NCBI GenBank assembly: GCA_964607835.1
Contig: CAZSLL010000003.1
Span: 1 to 64,000 of the forward strand
DNA from: DAOVFN01 sp964607835
GTDB lineage: Archaea; Aenigmatarchaeota; Aenigmatarchaeia; QMZP01
Length of the DNA stretch: 64,000 nucleotides
Reading direction: 5' to 3'
In this document: positions 1 to 8,337 of the stretch, piece by piece
How positions within the stretch are numbered: position 1 is the stretch's first letter
How the letters are laid out: the number at the start of each line of letters is the position of its first letter
Position numbers and translations under genes: made by a program
The notes under the pieces: generated by a model
Told to the model about the DNA's origin: nothing
Seen by the model: the letters and a program-made list of their open reading frames with translations, nothing else
Database searches by the model: none

Positions 1-102
1 CTACTTTCCCTCCGTTGCTTCGCAACGGCATGCACTGCTTTCCTTCCGTTGCCTCGCAACGGCATGCACTGCTTTCCCTCCGTTGCCTCGCAACGGCATG
101 CA
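1..102. repeat. Three tandem 34-nt units, each with a perfect hairpin
   Basis: Units at 1-34, 35-68 and 69-102 are nearly identical. Each holds the inverted repeat CCGTTGC / GCAACGG around a 3-nt loop (TTC in the first, CTC in the others), followed by GGCATGCA. A degenerate remnant (TGCTTCGCAA) follows at about 118. The array lies upstream of the egsA promoter. It resembles single copies at about 34219-34265 and inside the tRNA-Gly intron at about 37925-37955. Function is unknown; the units are contiguous and have no spacers, so this is not a CRISPR. Confidence 0.85.
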
Positions 103-196
103 CTCCTGTGCGGATTATGCTTCGCAACCCGTTCACTACTGTGCTAACAATGCCCTGTACGTGACAGGTGGTTAATTAATGTAGGGCGTGCGAATT

Positions 197-207
197 AAAT
201 ATTTAAA
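197..207 (+). promoter_or_regulatory. TATA box of egsA
   Basis: An A/T-only stretch (AAATATTTAAA) is centred about 27 nt before the ATG at 230. This is the spacing expected for an archaeal TATA box driving a leaderless mRNA. Confidence 0.6.
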
Positions 208-229
208 TAGGCCTTTTACAAGTGGCACC

Positions 230-1267
230 ATGGAACCGCATATAGTCGAGCTGCCAAGAAGGATAGCAGTCGGCAGGGGCGTGATAAGCGGCCTTGACAA
301 CGACTTCAGGACCCTAAGGATAGAGGGAAGGCCGCTCATAATCACAGGCAGGAACACCCTTACCGTAGCAGGGAAGCTCGCCGCTGAGACCCTCAGGGAA
401 TGGGACCCAAAGATTGAGCTGGTAAACGGCTCCTCCCTGGAGGAGGCCGAAAGGGTGGCAAATCTGGCGGAAGGCTTTACTTGCATCGTCTCAGTTGGCG
501 GGGGGAGGACCATCGACCTGGGAAAGGTGGCTGCCTACAAAAAGGGCCTTTGCTTTGTTTCAGTGCCTACTGCGCCATCGCACGACGGAATAGCCTCTGA
601 GAGGGCTGGCCTGAACCATGGAAGTTCCAAGATATCCGTGCGCGCCAGACCCCCTCTGGCAGTGGTTGCTGACATAGACATACTCATGAATGCCCCGAAG
701 AGGCTCATCGCCTCAGGGGCTGCTGACGCCCTTTCCAACCTCACCTCTGTGCAGGACTGGAAGATATCCCGTGATGATAAGGGCGAGTACTACTCCGACT
801 ACTCGGCCTATCTTGCCAAGTCCTCTGCCAAGATGATTCTCAGGTCAGCGGGGCTCATAGGCTCATGCCAGGAGAGGGGCATAAGGGACCTCATGGAGGC
901 CCTCCTTACCTCTAGCATATCCATGTCCCTGGCAGGCTCCTCGAGGCCTGCCTCAGGGGCAGAGCACGCATTCTCCCACAGCCTTGACGAGCTGGGCTCT
1001 AACGCCCTGCACGGGGAGCAGTGCGGGGTGGGCTCCATCCTGACTTCCTGTCTCCAGGGCAGGGAATGGGAGCTCATCAGGGACACCCTGAAGGAGGTGG
1101 GCGCCCCCACCACTTCAGAGGGGCTGGGCATTGGGGAGGACACCGTGGTCAAGGCCCTTCTCAGGGCTGGCTCGCTGAGAAACAGGTACACCATACTGGA
1201 CAGGGAGAAGCTTACCGATAAGAAGGCAAGGGAGCTGTGCAGGAAAACAGGGGTGACTGGCGCTTAA
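230..1267 (+). CDS. egsA: sn-glycerol-1-phosphate dehydrogenase
   Basis: This enzyme reduces dihydroxyacetone phosphate to sn-glycerol-1-phosphate, the backbone of archaeal membrane lipids, in the cytoplasm using NAD(P)H. The 345-residue protein has the usual length and the family hallmarks: a glycine-rich nucleotide-binding segment (SVGGGRTIDLGK, about residue 92), the VPTAPSHDG motif, and the C-terminal His-containing stretches GAEHAFSHSLD and HGEQCG that supply zinc ligands. An in-frame ATG lies 14 codons upstream, but the start at 230 is preferred because a TATA box sits 27 nt before it and homologues begin near here. The next gene makes the following enzyme of the same pathway, about 45 nt downstream, apparently from its own A/T-rich promoter. 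Confidence 0.95.
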   Translation: MEPHIVELPRRIAVGRGVISGLDNDFRTLRIEGRPLIITGRNTLTVAGKLAAETLREWDPKIELVNGSSLEEAERVANLAEGFTCIVSVGGGRTIDLGKVAAYKKGLCFVSVPTAPSHDGIASERAGLNHGSSKISVRARPPLAVVADIDILMNAPKRLIASGAADALSNLTSVQDWKISRDDKGEYYSDYSAYLAKSSAKMILRSAGLIGSCQERGIRDLMEALLTSSISMSLAGSSRPASGAEHAFSHSLDELGSNALHGEQCGVGSILTSCLQGREWELIRDTLKEVGAPTTSEGLGIGEDTVVKALLRAGSLRNRYTILDREKLTDKKARELCRKTGVTGA

Positions 1268-1312
1268 GATATAAGTATCACAGGGCACCATTATCACTAA
1301 GCGGGTTTTTCC

Positions 1313-2089
1313 ATGAAGATTCTCAAGAAGACAGGCAAGAAGAGATGGGTCATGAAGTATATAGAGAAGCAGAGGAAATCAGGCCCCCTTCACTTCACGC
1401 TCATAGACCCTGACAAGCAGGAGCCCGCGGAAGCCGCGAAGCTCGCCTCAAAGGCCGAGAAGGCAGGGAGCGACGCCATCATGATAGGGGGCTCCCAGGC
1501 CTCCCAGGCCATATACATCAATGATGTCATAAGCGCCATCAAGGAGAAGACCAGGCTGCCTGTCATTCTCTTCCCTAGCTCGCACTCGGGCATCTCCCCC
1601 TACGCTGACGCCATATTCTTCATGAGCCTGCTCAACTCCAGGTCCACCAACTACCTGGTGGAGGAGCAGGTCAAGGGAGCTGTGCTCGTCAAGAGCTATG
1701 GCATAGAGCCCCTTCCCATGGGCTATCTCATTGTGGAGTCAGGGAACATGACCTCAGTGGCCTGGGCCGGGGACGTCAAGCCCCTTCCGAGAGAGAAGCC
1801 TGACTTCGCGGTGGCCTACAGCCTGGCTGCCAAGTACTTCGGCATGAGGTTCGTGTACCTGGAGGCGGGCTCAGGGGCAGAGCAGTCCGTGCCCAACGAC
1901 ATGGTGGCCGCTGCCAAGCACGCCATAGCAGGCAACGGCAGCATGCTCATAGTGGGCGGGGGCATAAGGGACGAGCGGACGGCCAGGGACAAGGTCAAGT
2001 CAGGGGCTGACATAATAGTGACCGGGACCATAGGGGAGAATGACTCCGAGGCCCTGGCCAGGATTATAAAGGCCGTCAAGAAGCGCTGA
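1313..2089 (+). CDS. Geranylgeranylglyceryl phosphate synthase
   Basis: A TIM-barrel prenyltransferase that joins geranylgeranyl diphosphate to sn-glycerol-1-phosphate, forming the first ether bond of archaeal lipids. The 258-residue protein carries the N-terminal HFTLIDPDK motif, the GGSQAS loop, the LFPSSHSGIS segment, YLEAGSGAEQ and the C-terminal phosphate-binding VGGGIRDERTA and TGTIGE loops. The group I/II barrel architecture is complete. It follows egsA on the same strand, so the two first committed enzymes of lipid synthesis are neighbours. A TATA-like GATATAAGTA just after egsA suggests a separate transcript. The N-terminus (about 15 basic residues before the barrel) is slightly longer than in many homologues, and the start could lie at the later ATG at 1334 or 1352. 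Confidence 0.95.
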   Translation: MKILKKTGKKRWVMKYIEKQRKSGPLHFTLIDPDKQEPAEAAKLASKAEKAGSDAIMIGGSQASQAIYINDVISAIKEKTRLPVILFPSSHSGISPYADAIFFMSLLNSRSTNYLVEEQVKGAVLVKSYGIEPLPMGYLIVESGNMTSVAWAGDVKPLPREKPDFAVAYSLAAKYFGMRFVYLEAGSGAEQSVPNDMVAAAKHAIAGNGSMLIVGGGIRDERTARDKVKSGADIIVTGTIGENDSEALARIIKAVKKR

Positions 2090-2169
2090 TTCTGCGGTCC
2101 GGGGGAACATAACACTGTTATAACTGCCCATCCGCAAGGATTTAACATACCGGGTTCAATAATTAAACA

Positions 2170-4719
2170 ATGGGGCGGCTAGCATTACCAATCCTGAACC
2201 GTAATATGAGGGGCCAGACCTGGCAGGTAGAGGAGATGCTTAAACTCTTCCTTGTCATAATGGTCTTTGGAGGAGCCACACTCCTGATTATAGCCGCCTC
2301 GGGCGGGCTGACCAGCGTCCTGAATGATTTCTGCGAGAAGAACCCGGACTGGTGCGGCTCCAGCGAAACCGAAAATGAGGATTACGCGAATGCCAAAGCC
2401 TCTGTGGAGGCCCTGGTGTGTGCAATAAACACCGTGGCCACAGGAAGCATCTACGCTGGCTCGGGTTGCTCGAATTTCTACGGCAGCGTTCCAGAAGAGA
2501 TTGATAATGACGACATATTCGGGGGAGGAAGGCCTGGCTCTACAGGAGCGGGCGGGGGCTTTATTGTGGCAAAGGATGTCAGGGATTTCATGACTGGTTT
2601 CGCAGTGGACCAGAAAGAAATAAACGAGCCTTTGATAGAGTGTACCGAATCATCTTGTGTTGTGAGGAATTTCCACCTTCCACAGGAAATATCGGATGCC
2701 GAGGAGTGGATAGAGGGATTCGGTGACCCGAGGTTCCTGGTTTATTACTATAAATTCCCTCACGGTGAGGAAGCTGCCTGGTCAGGCTGGTCAGAATGGT
2801 TCAAGGGCTCTGATACCCTGATATTCGGGGCCATGTGCTTCTCTCAGATTGCCCTATTCTCAGGTCACCTGTTTGCTAGGCCTGCCAAGAGCCTTATTAA
2901 AATCGGAGAAGTACCGATAGAGGCGTTCAGAGGCATAAAGAAGCTGTCAAAGCTCACAGGAAGAACCGTCAAGGAGGCAGGAAGCGTTGGGATGGACATA
3001 GCCACGAGCAGGAGCAAGAAAGAGGTTGTGGAAAAGCTTTACATCTATTCAGGCGTAGTCGCTCTTGAGCAGACCGAGAACGCATTCAGGCTCTTTAAGA
3101 ATATTGCCCCTAGCACTGCTGGCTATGTGGGCATTGCCTCAGGATTAGCAACAGTAGGGCAATATGCGGATGCGCGATTCAATACAGAATTCGGTAAATA
3201 CGTTCCAAATGAAGGCACCCTTATACTTCAGGAGGCAGTGAACAAAGAGCCTCTCATTGAGCTCAAGCCAAGATTCAGCACCAGCAGCGCAGGCTCATAT
3301 TCAGACCCCCTTAACGAGAACATAGTCGACCTCCTTATGCCCATGCTCATCAAGAGTACAGCGGAGGACGAGTTCGCGCCTTTCTACCTTGCTTCTCCAT
3401 GCGAGGCAGACATGGAGGTTTCTGTCGAGGACAACCTGAGATGCCTGGAATACATGCATGACCTGGATTCCAATTTCGTCTATTGCGAAAACCCGAAGAA
3501 GTTCTCTTCTGTCATAGAGTCTCTCATAGACTCCACTTCACCTTGCGGTTCCCTGGGAATATTCACCACATTCTTTGACGAGGAGTTCGCTGATAAGATT
3601 GCAGACCTCGTCAATAACGGCATGCAGAAGGAGGTCATCTTTGAGGATTCTGATGGTGACGGCAAAAATGATGTTGTACATGACCCGATAATGGGATTCA
3701 CTTTTAACATGGAGCTGAATGAAGGAGATATAGTGTGTTGCGAGCACTCTCCGCTAACAGGAGACAAGAGTCATGGCTGGTTGGAGAGGACGCTCTGCGA
3801 GTCAGAAATCGGTGCAGTCGTGGCAGACTCCTTATGCGAGAACAGCCGCGACCTGTTGAATTCAGGCATCAGGGGAGCCAACACCAGACCACATGCCCTG
3901 ATAAAAGAGATTTTACATGCCGACCTAGAAAGCGAGAAGATAAAACCAGACATAAATGAAGACTCGTTCAGGTATTCCTGCCACAAGCAGGAAATTGAGC
4001 CTATTATATCAAGCTGGGGGGATATCCTTCTATTCGGGGAGGGCAGCGATGCCCTGATATGCTACGCCCCGCTTTATGAGCAAAGGGGCAAAGAGCTAAA
4101 GGATGTCCTCACGGACAGCACCAAGGCCGGTATGACTTCGTCAACCACCAGCTCAGAGATAGCTGGTCATGGAATCGAGGTCATATTCGAGCTGACAGAG
4201 GAAGGTGAAATAAAGAACCCTATGCATATCCTCATCGGTGTCAACAACCCTGTGAAGTCTTATGACAACTATTACAGGGCAGATTACGTTCTCCTCTCTG
4301 ACAGGAACATGGATGGGAAGCTCGACAGCGTTTCCGCATACAATCTGCTGCTGCACAAGAGCCAATACCTTGACCAGAGCGGATTGGATGCAATTCTAGA
4401 GACCGTGCCGGCCCGAATTTTCAGCGACAATGATTTTGATGGAAGCGCCGAGCATCTGAGCAGCACATACTGCGAGGCCGATGTGCTCATCATTGAGCCT
4501 CATCTGGGAGACCACCCGAAGGAAAACAACTTCTGTTACAATGACAAGAGGGAGTGGGTGGGCATCGCTACAACAGTAGCCGGGTTCGCCATAGACGCCA
4601 CTGTAAAGGCAATACCGACGCCTGCGACCTGGCTAATAGGCACTGCTGCTGACTGCTGGCTAGCCTACAAGACGACTGACTGGGTGAACCCTGACTGGCC
4701 AAGCAACGACTGGGGATAG
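2170..4719 (+). CDS. Large membrane-anchored surface protein, function unknown
   Basis: I do not recognise this 849-residue protein. It has an N-terminal hydrophobic segment (about residues 23-45), two further hydrophobic stretches (about 218-238, and near the C-terminus at about 797-835), and a long polar, acidic, Cys-containing exterior. Three Asp-rich EF-hand/thrombospondin-like loops are visible: DSDGDGKND (about 493), DRNMDGKLDS (about 711) and DNDFDGSAEH (about 753), so calcium binding is plausible. The N-terminus (RGQTWQVEEMLKLFLVIMVF) resembles those of the pilin-like proteins encoded at 5539-10236, so it probably belongs to the same surface system. A TATA-like GGATTTAACAT about 30 nt upstream supports a near-leaderless start at 2170; the in-frame ATG at 2206 is an alternative. 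Confidence 0.75.
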   Translation: MGRLALPILNRNMRGQTWQVEEMLKLFLVIMVFGGATLLIIAASGGLTSVLNDFCEKNPDWCGSSETENEDYANAKASVEALVCAINTVATGSIYAGSGCSNFYGSVPEEIDNDDIFGGGRPGSTGAGGGFIVAKDVRDFMTGFAVDQKEINEPLIECTESSCVVRNFHLPQEISDAEEWIEGFGDPRFLVYYYKFPHGEEAAWSGWSEWFKGSDTLIFGAMCFSQIALFSGHLFARPAKSLIKIGEVPIEAFRGIKKLSKLTGRTVKEAGSVGMDIATSRSKKEVVEKLYIYSGVVALEQTENAFRLFKNIAPSTAGYVGIASGLATVGQYADARFNTEFGKYVPNEGTLILQEAVNKEPLIELKPRFSTSSAGSYSDPLNENIVDLLMPMLIKSTAEDEFAPFYLASPCEADMEVSVEDNLRCLEYMHDLDSNFVYCENPKKFSSVIESLIDSTSPCGSLGIFTTFFDEEFADKIADLVNNGMQKEVIFEDSDGDGKNDVVHDPIMGFTFNMELNEGDIVCCEHSPLTGDKSHGWLERTLCESEIGAVVADSLCENSRDLLNSGIRGANTRPHALIKEILHADLESEKIKPDINEDSFRYSCHKQEIEPIISSWGDILLFGEGSDALICYAPLYEQRGKELKDVLTDSTKAGMTSSTTSSEIAGHGIEVIFELTEEGEIKNPMHILIGVNNPVKSYDNYYRADYVLLSDRNMDGKLDSVSAYNLLLHKSQYLDQSGLDAILETVPARIFSDNDFDGSAEHLSSTYCEADVLIIEPHLGDHPKENNFCYNDKREWVGIATTVAGFAIDATVKAIPTPATWLIGTAADCWLAYKTTDWVNPDWPSNDWG

Positions 4720-4721
4720 AA

Positions 4722-5381
4722 TCATTTGACAAGATAGAACCTTCCGTCCTTCTTGGCCACGATAAGATAACGTTGGGTACCTGATTCCTCTCCATCATTC
4801 ATCCTGGTGTATTCTGTTCTTACTCCGAGCGAGACCTCGTAGAAATCTGGCTTTTCCAGGCCCTTTCCGAGAAGCTCTTCTGGTATTTCAGATTCAGGTG
4901 CCTGTCTCATTCCCTTTATCCTGTATGCTTCAAGACCCCTCTCCGGTATTCCCCATGTTGGCTCTGCTCCTGGGAGCATTATTTCCTCTTTGAACTTCTC
5001 TGCCTCCTCATTCCTCCTCAGCTCTATGAGGGCCAGCATGAAGTTGTTTATGTTACCGAAGTTTCCATAATCCTCGTTGGGTTCAAAATCAGGATAAACT
5101 GCATCCATCCTGTGTTCAAAGCCTTCTGTGGTTGGAACCCCTGGCTCATGAACGTAGCCCCTTTCCACCATCTTCTTTACATCTGCCTGGGGCCTGGGGG
5201 CCTCCTTGAGGGCAAGCTCCTGCTTCCGGGGCTCCTGGTGGGCAGCGTTAATCCTGCTCTCGTCCACATCGCTGCTGTAGAGCTTCCAGGCAAGGCCGGC
5301 TACTGCTGCCAGGCCTCCGGCTACTGCCGCGGGCTTCATCCAGCCACTGTAACCCGAATCAAGAGTGGAATCCGTCATCAT
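4722..5381 (-). CDS. Membrane-anchored hypothetical protein
   Basis: A 219-residue protein with one transmembrane segment near the N-terminus (AAVAGGLAAVAGLAWKLY, about residues 18-35), then a polar Pro/Glu-rich domain ending in a hydrophobic beta-like RYLIVAKKDGRFYLVK. No family is recognised. A GAGGTG Shine-Dalgarno sequence precedes the start (ATG at 5381 or 5378). It is convergent with the large surface protein at 2170-4719 with a 2-nt gap, and divergent from the pilin-like operon starting at 5539. The intervening 157 bases hold both promoters. Confidence 0.7.
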   Translation of the reverse strand: MMTDSTLDSGYSGWMKPAAVAGGLAAVAGLAWKLYSSDVDESRINAAHQEPRKQELALKEAPRPQADVKKMVERGYVHEPGVPTTEGFEHRMDAVYPDFEPNEDYGNFGNINNFMLALIELRRNEEAEKFKEEIMLPGAEPTWGIPERGLEAYRIKGMRQAPESEIPEELLGKGLEKPDFYEVSLGVRTEYTRMNDGEESGTQRYLIVAKKDGRFYLVK

Positions 5382-5538
5382 AACACCTCTATTACAGGCT
5401 TTATTCGACTATTTATAAAGCTTATGGTGGTGATTGACGTATTCACTGTGTGCTGTTTTTTCGGGGAGAGATATAACGGTGTTATATCCCTGAAAACCCA
5501 AGCAAAGCCGGATAAATGGCCTGCCCCAAATAATAACC

Positions 5539-5697
5539 ATGGAAATGTCCATACGCACCATCATGGTTATCGTGATAGGCCTCATAGCCGCCCTGCTCAT
5601 GCTCACCATCTTCGCCTCAGGGACCAGCCAGGGTAGCAGCATGCTGGATGGAATTTTCGATTGGTTCAAGATTCTCGGAGGGGGAGGGGCCTCATGA
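5539..5697 (+). CDS. Small single-TM protein, first gene of pilin-like operon
   Basis: A 52-residue protein: a short basic start (MEMSIR), one hydrophobic helix (about residues 7-27) and a short tail ending in a Gly-rich GGGGAS. The TATA-like GGATAAATGG is centred about 25 nt before the ATG, giving a leaderless first gene. Its stop overlaps the next start (ATGA at 5694-5697), which argues for translational coupling and for a real gene despite its size. No homologue is recognised. The layout (charged start, hydrophobic helix, small exposed tail) fits a minor pilin-like or scaffold peptide. Confidence 0.65.
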   Translation: MEMSIRTIMVIVIGLIAALLMLTIFASGTSQGSSMLDGIFDWFKILGGGGAS

Positions 5698-5849
5698 GAG
5701 GAGAAGGAGGCATGCTGGAGCTCATGGGCAGCTACGGAAAGCTCCTCTTCGCCATCCTAATCGTGGCCTTCCTGCTCATCATATTCATAGTCTACATCAA
5801 CTCAAACCCAGAGCTGGGCATCTCCCTGCCAGAGCTCTTTGGAGGATAA
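5694..5849 (+). CDS. Small single-TM protein
   Basis: A 51-residue protein with start ATG overlapping the previous stop. One strongly hydrophobic helix (KLLFAILIVAFLLIIFIVYI, about residues 16-35) is followed by a short tail (LPELFGG). A longer reading from 5661 exists, but the overlap with the preceding gene and the purine-rich GGAGGGGG just upstream favour 5694. It is part of the same run of pilin-like membrane genes. No function can be assigned. Confidence 0.65.
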   Translation: MRGEGGMLELMGSYGKLLFAILIVAFLLIIFIVYINSNPELGISLPELFGG

Positions 5850-5851
5850 AC

Positions 5852-6049
5852 ATGAATCAGAAGAAGGGAATAACAGTAATGACCCTGGGCCTGATAATAG
5901 GCATAATCCTGTTCGTGGCAGCCATCATCTTCATCATGCTCTTCTACGAGGGCGACCTCTTCCAGGCCATACTCGGCGGCACCCAGAGCCAGTTCCCTGG
6001 CTTCGAAAGCGGAGGCTCAGGTGGTGGGGGAGCAAGCGGCGAGTTCTGA
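5852..6049 (+). CDS. Small single-TM protein with Gly/Ser-rich tail
   Basis: A 65-residue protein: a basic start (MNQKKG), one long hydrophobic helix (about residues 7-32), then an exposed tail ending in GSGGGGASGEF. The start is 2 nt after the previous stop and is preceded by GGAGGAT, a good ribosome-binding site. It resembles the two preceding small proteins in layout, and the three may be paralogous minor subunits. It lies upstream of the larger pilin-like genes. Function is unknown. Confidence 0.65.
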   Translation: MNQKKGITVMTLGLIIGIILFVAAIIFIMLFYEGDLFQAILGGTQSQFPGFESGGSGGGGASGEF

Positions 6050-6104
6050 GCTCCTCACCAATTTATAGCATTCCTGATAACTATTAACCATAGGTGTTTC
6101 TCTC

Positions 6105-6818
6105 ATGCCGGGAAAGGATGGCAGCGTTCCCATTGACTTCATGCTCTGGGTTGCAGGCACTCTCATCGCCATCGTGGTTTTCGTGGCCATAATATGGCCC
6201 TGGGTGCTCTCGTTCTGGTACGGCGGGTGCTGGTCAGATGCCCGCACAGATATCAGGGACCTGGGCAGCGAGATAGAGACAGGCATACGCAGCGACAACC
6301 CAGGCCAGTTCGTGAGGTACAGGCTCTCTGTGGGGGACTGCATAGGCGGAGTGGCTTTCATAAACGGCAGGGAGGACCCGGCATACTCTGGCTTCATCCA
6401 GAAGGAATGCGAGGAGTATTCAGGGTACAAGTCCTACATGATTCTCTTCCCCAAGGAGTACATGCTGGCCAAGGATGATGAATACCAGAAGGGCCTTGAC
6501 GAGGAACTGGAGGAGAAAATCGATAACCTCAAGGACGCAATGAGCTACTGGGAGGCCTTCAAGCTCTGGGTGAAGGAAAAGACAGGCAGGGTCCCGCCCG
6601 TATACTGCTATGAGCTCGAGCACGCAATCTCCGAGGACAGCATAAAGTCCCTTCCCGAAGGGTTCTACCAGGACCCCTTCACCGAAAGCAACTGGAACTC
6701 AGGGACCGACTACTGCATGCTCATAACCCCGCGCCCGACATCCAGCCCCGGGGACTTCAACTACGATATCGAGAGCATCACCTGCCCGCCCAGGGAGTCT
6801 CCCGAAGAGGAGGAGTGA
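6105..6818 (+). CDS. Pilin-like membrane-anchored protein
   Basis: A 237-residue protein beginning PGKDGSVPIDFMLW followed by a hydrophobic helix (to about residue 38). This resembles archaeal type IV pilin N-termini, in which a polar leader precedes a hydrophobic assembly helix. The exposed part has several Cys residues (for example YGGCW, GDCIGG, KECEEY, YCYE, YCML and ITCPP) that could form disulfides, and an acidic tail (PEEEE). It overlaps the next gene by 1 nt. A TATA-like CAATTTATAGC about 40 nt upstream could give an internal promoter. No enzymatic motif was found. Confidence 0.7.
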   Translation: MPGKDGSVPIDFMLWVAGTLIAIVVFVAIIWPWVLSFWYGGCWSDARTDIRDLGSEIETGIRSDNPGQFVRYRLSVGDCIGGVAFINGREDPAYSGFIQKECEEYSGYKSYMILFPKEYMLAKDDEYQKGLDEELEEKIDNLKDAMSYWEAFKLWVKEKTGRVPPVYCYELEHAISEDSIKSLPEGFYQDPFTESNWNSGTDYCMLITPRPTSSPGDFNYDIESITCPPRESPEEEE

Positions 6819-7891
6819 TGAAAACAATGAAAGCCTTCTCAGGACCCGCAGGCTCGTTCGTGCAGTGGGTGGGCCTTCTTCTCATCGCCCTGCTCATGCT
6901 CTACGTAATAATCCAGTGGGGGGAGGCAGGGGCCCATGTCCAGAGGGGCCTGGAGCAGGGTTCCATAATGTACTCGGTGGCCAATTCAGTGAGCGCCCTG
7001 TCCTCCATGGGAAGCGGCGAGGTTAGCCGCTATCTTCTGAACACCTATGACCTGACTGTCCGCTGCGATGGCGGCTCCTGCTTCGTGAGGGCCAGGCCCT
7101 ATGACAGCTCAGGGAATCCAGGGGAGGAGAGCCAGGAGGTGCTCATCCTGGGCAATATCGAGCCGGCTTCCCTGAAAGAGGTGAACAGAATAACCTTATC
7201 CAAGGAGCCCGGAGGAAAGGTGGTCCTGACAGGGGAGAGGGTGGAGGACGCCTTCAGGGGAATCCTTGTCCCTGGGGAATACCCTACCATGTGCATAACC
7301 ACCCACCCGGACATAGCAGGGCTCCTGGCTGACCCTGAAATAAACCAGGGCCTGGAGCCAGAACTCCTGGCAGCAATCATCCAGGCCGAGAGCTCCTGGC
7401 AGGAGGACGCCTACAGGTATGAGCCGGGGTACCAGTTCAGGTACCTTGAAGGCAGTGAGTGGGAGCAGGACAGCAACTGGCTCTCCAGCGGCCCCACTGT
7501 GGACCAGTGGCTGGGAAGCCACCCCTCCAGGCAGGGCGAGTCAGAGGGCCTCTCTGAAGAGCAGCTTTCCCGGACTGCCCAGACCAGCATATCAGCCAGC
7601 TACGGCCTCATGCAGCTCATGTACCCCACTGCTGTCCAGTCCTGCAGGGGGGCCAGCTTCAGGGGAAGCAGGGTGACCCTTGGAAGCCCGGACGACCTCT
7701 ACGGCCCTGCCCTCAACATCTTCTGCGGTGCCAGGCACCTCAAGAGTCTCCAGTCCACCTACCAGGACCTCAGGGACCAGGTCTCGGCCTACAACGCAGG
7801 CCAGCCGAGGTGGACCACGAGTCTGGCCAACAGGGAGTACACTGCAAGGGTGCTTGGCTACTACAATGCCTACAGGGGGTGCGTGGCATGA
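6818..7891 (+). CDS. Membrane-anchored lytic transglycosylase (SLT domain)
   Basis: A 357-residue protein: an N-terminal hydrophobic anchor (about residues 14-32), a beta-rich spacer, then a complete SLT/GEWL-fold transglycosylase domain. The family motifs occur in order: the catalytic-Glu segment AAIIQAESSW (Glu about 190), the SASYGLMQLM motif, the NIFCGARHLKSL segment and VSAYNAG. Known members cleave the MurNAc-GlcNAc bond of bacterial peptidoglycan. An archaeon has no murein of its own, so the target is probably a bacterial wall, a point of inference. The long insertion between the Glu helix and GLMQ (about residues 200-260) is unusual. A GTG at 6815 is an alternative start; ATG at 6818 overlaps the previous stop. 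The stop overlaps the next ATG. Confidence 0.88.
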   Translation: MKTMKAFSGPAGSFVQWVGLLLIALLMLYVIIQWGEAGAHVQRGLEQGSIMYSVANSVSALSSMGSGEVSRYLLNTYDLTVRCDGGSCFVRARPYDSSGNPGEESQEVLILGNIEPASLKEVNRITLSKEPGGKVVLTGERVEDAFRGILVPGEYPTMCITTHPDIAGLLADPEINQGLEPELLAAIIQAESSWQEDAYRYEPGYQFRYLEGSEWEQDSNWLSSGPTVDQWLGSHPSRQGESEGLSEEQLSRTAQTSISASYGLMQLMYPTAVQSCRGASFRGSRVTLGSPDDLYGPALNIFCGARHLKSLQSTYQDLRDQVSAYNAGQPRWTTSLANREYTARVLGYYNAYRGCVA

Positions 7892-8337
7892 GGGCAAGCA
7901 TGTTCGAGATTTCCACCCTATACCTCATTGTAGCTTTTGGCATGGTCATGTTCATAGGCTTCGGGTTCATGACCTTCGGCAGCATCAGCTACTCTGCCGA
8001 CGTGGTCTCCCAGAACCTGGGCCACCTGAGGGCAGTGGACGCTGCCCATCTTGTTGCATCGTGCCTGGAGGGCGGGGACGGGTTCATAACATCCCAGGAG
8101 ATGGAATCCTTCACAAAGGAAAGTTGCATATCCATATACCCCTCGCTCTCAGGCATCGATTTCGAATTCAGGGTAGAGGACCTCTCAGACCCGGGCATGT
8201 CCACTGAATCGCCAGGATACGATGACTCAGCATACGGTATATCATTCTCAGAAGAGCTCACCAGCCACTCGCTCTTCATCAGCATAGAAGGGGAAGGCGA
8301 GGTCCATGCAGGGAGGTTGTATGTCCAGACCAGTTAG
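7888..8337 (+). CDS. Pilin-like membrane-anchored protein
   Basis: A 149-residue protein with a short polar start (MRASMFEIS) and a hydrophobic helix (about residues 10-31), followed by an exposed domain of Ser- and acid-rich character. It has only two Cys, about 45 residues in. The ATGA overlap with the preceding transglycosylase gene indicates coupling. The N-terminal layout (polar leader with Glu at residue 7, then a Gly-containing hydrophobic helix) matches archaeal minor pilins. No catalytic motif is seen. Confidence 0.68.
   Translation: MRASMFEISTLYLIVAFGMVMFIGFGFMTFGSISYSADVVSQNLGHLRAVDAAHLVASCLEGGDGFITSQEMESFTKESCISIYPSLSGIDFEFRVEDLSDPGMSTESPGYDDSAYGISFSEELTSHSLFISIEGEGEVHAGRLYVQTS

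Noticed and set aside
1..102. Array at window start as a CRISPR
   Set aside because: Units are contiguous tandem copies of 34 nt with no unique spacers, and no cas genes are nearby.
7592..7897. Long open frames antisense to the hydrolase genes
   Set aside because: They lie opposite well-supported genes, have no promoter or ribosome-binding site and reflect GC-rich codon shadows.
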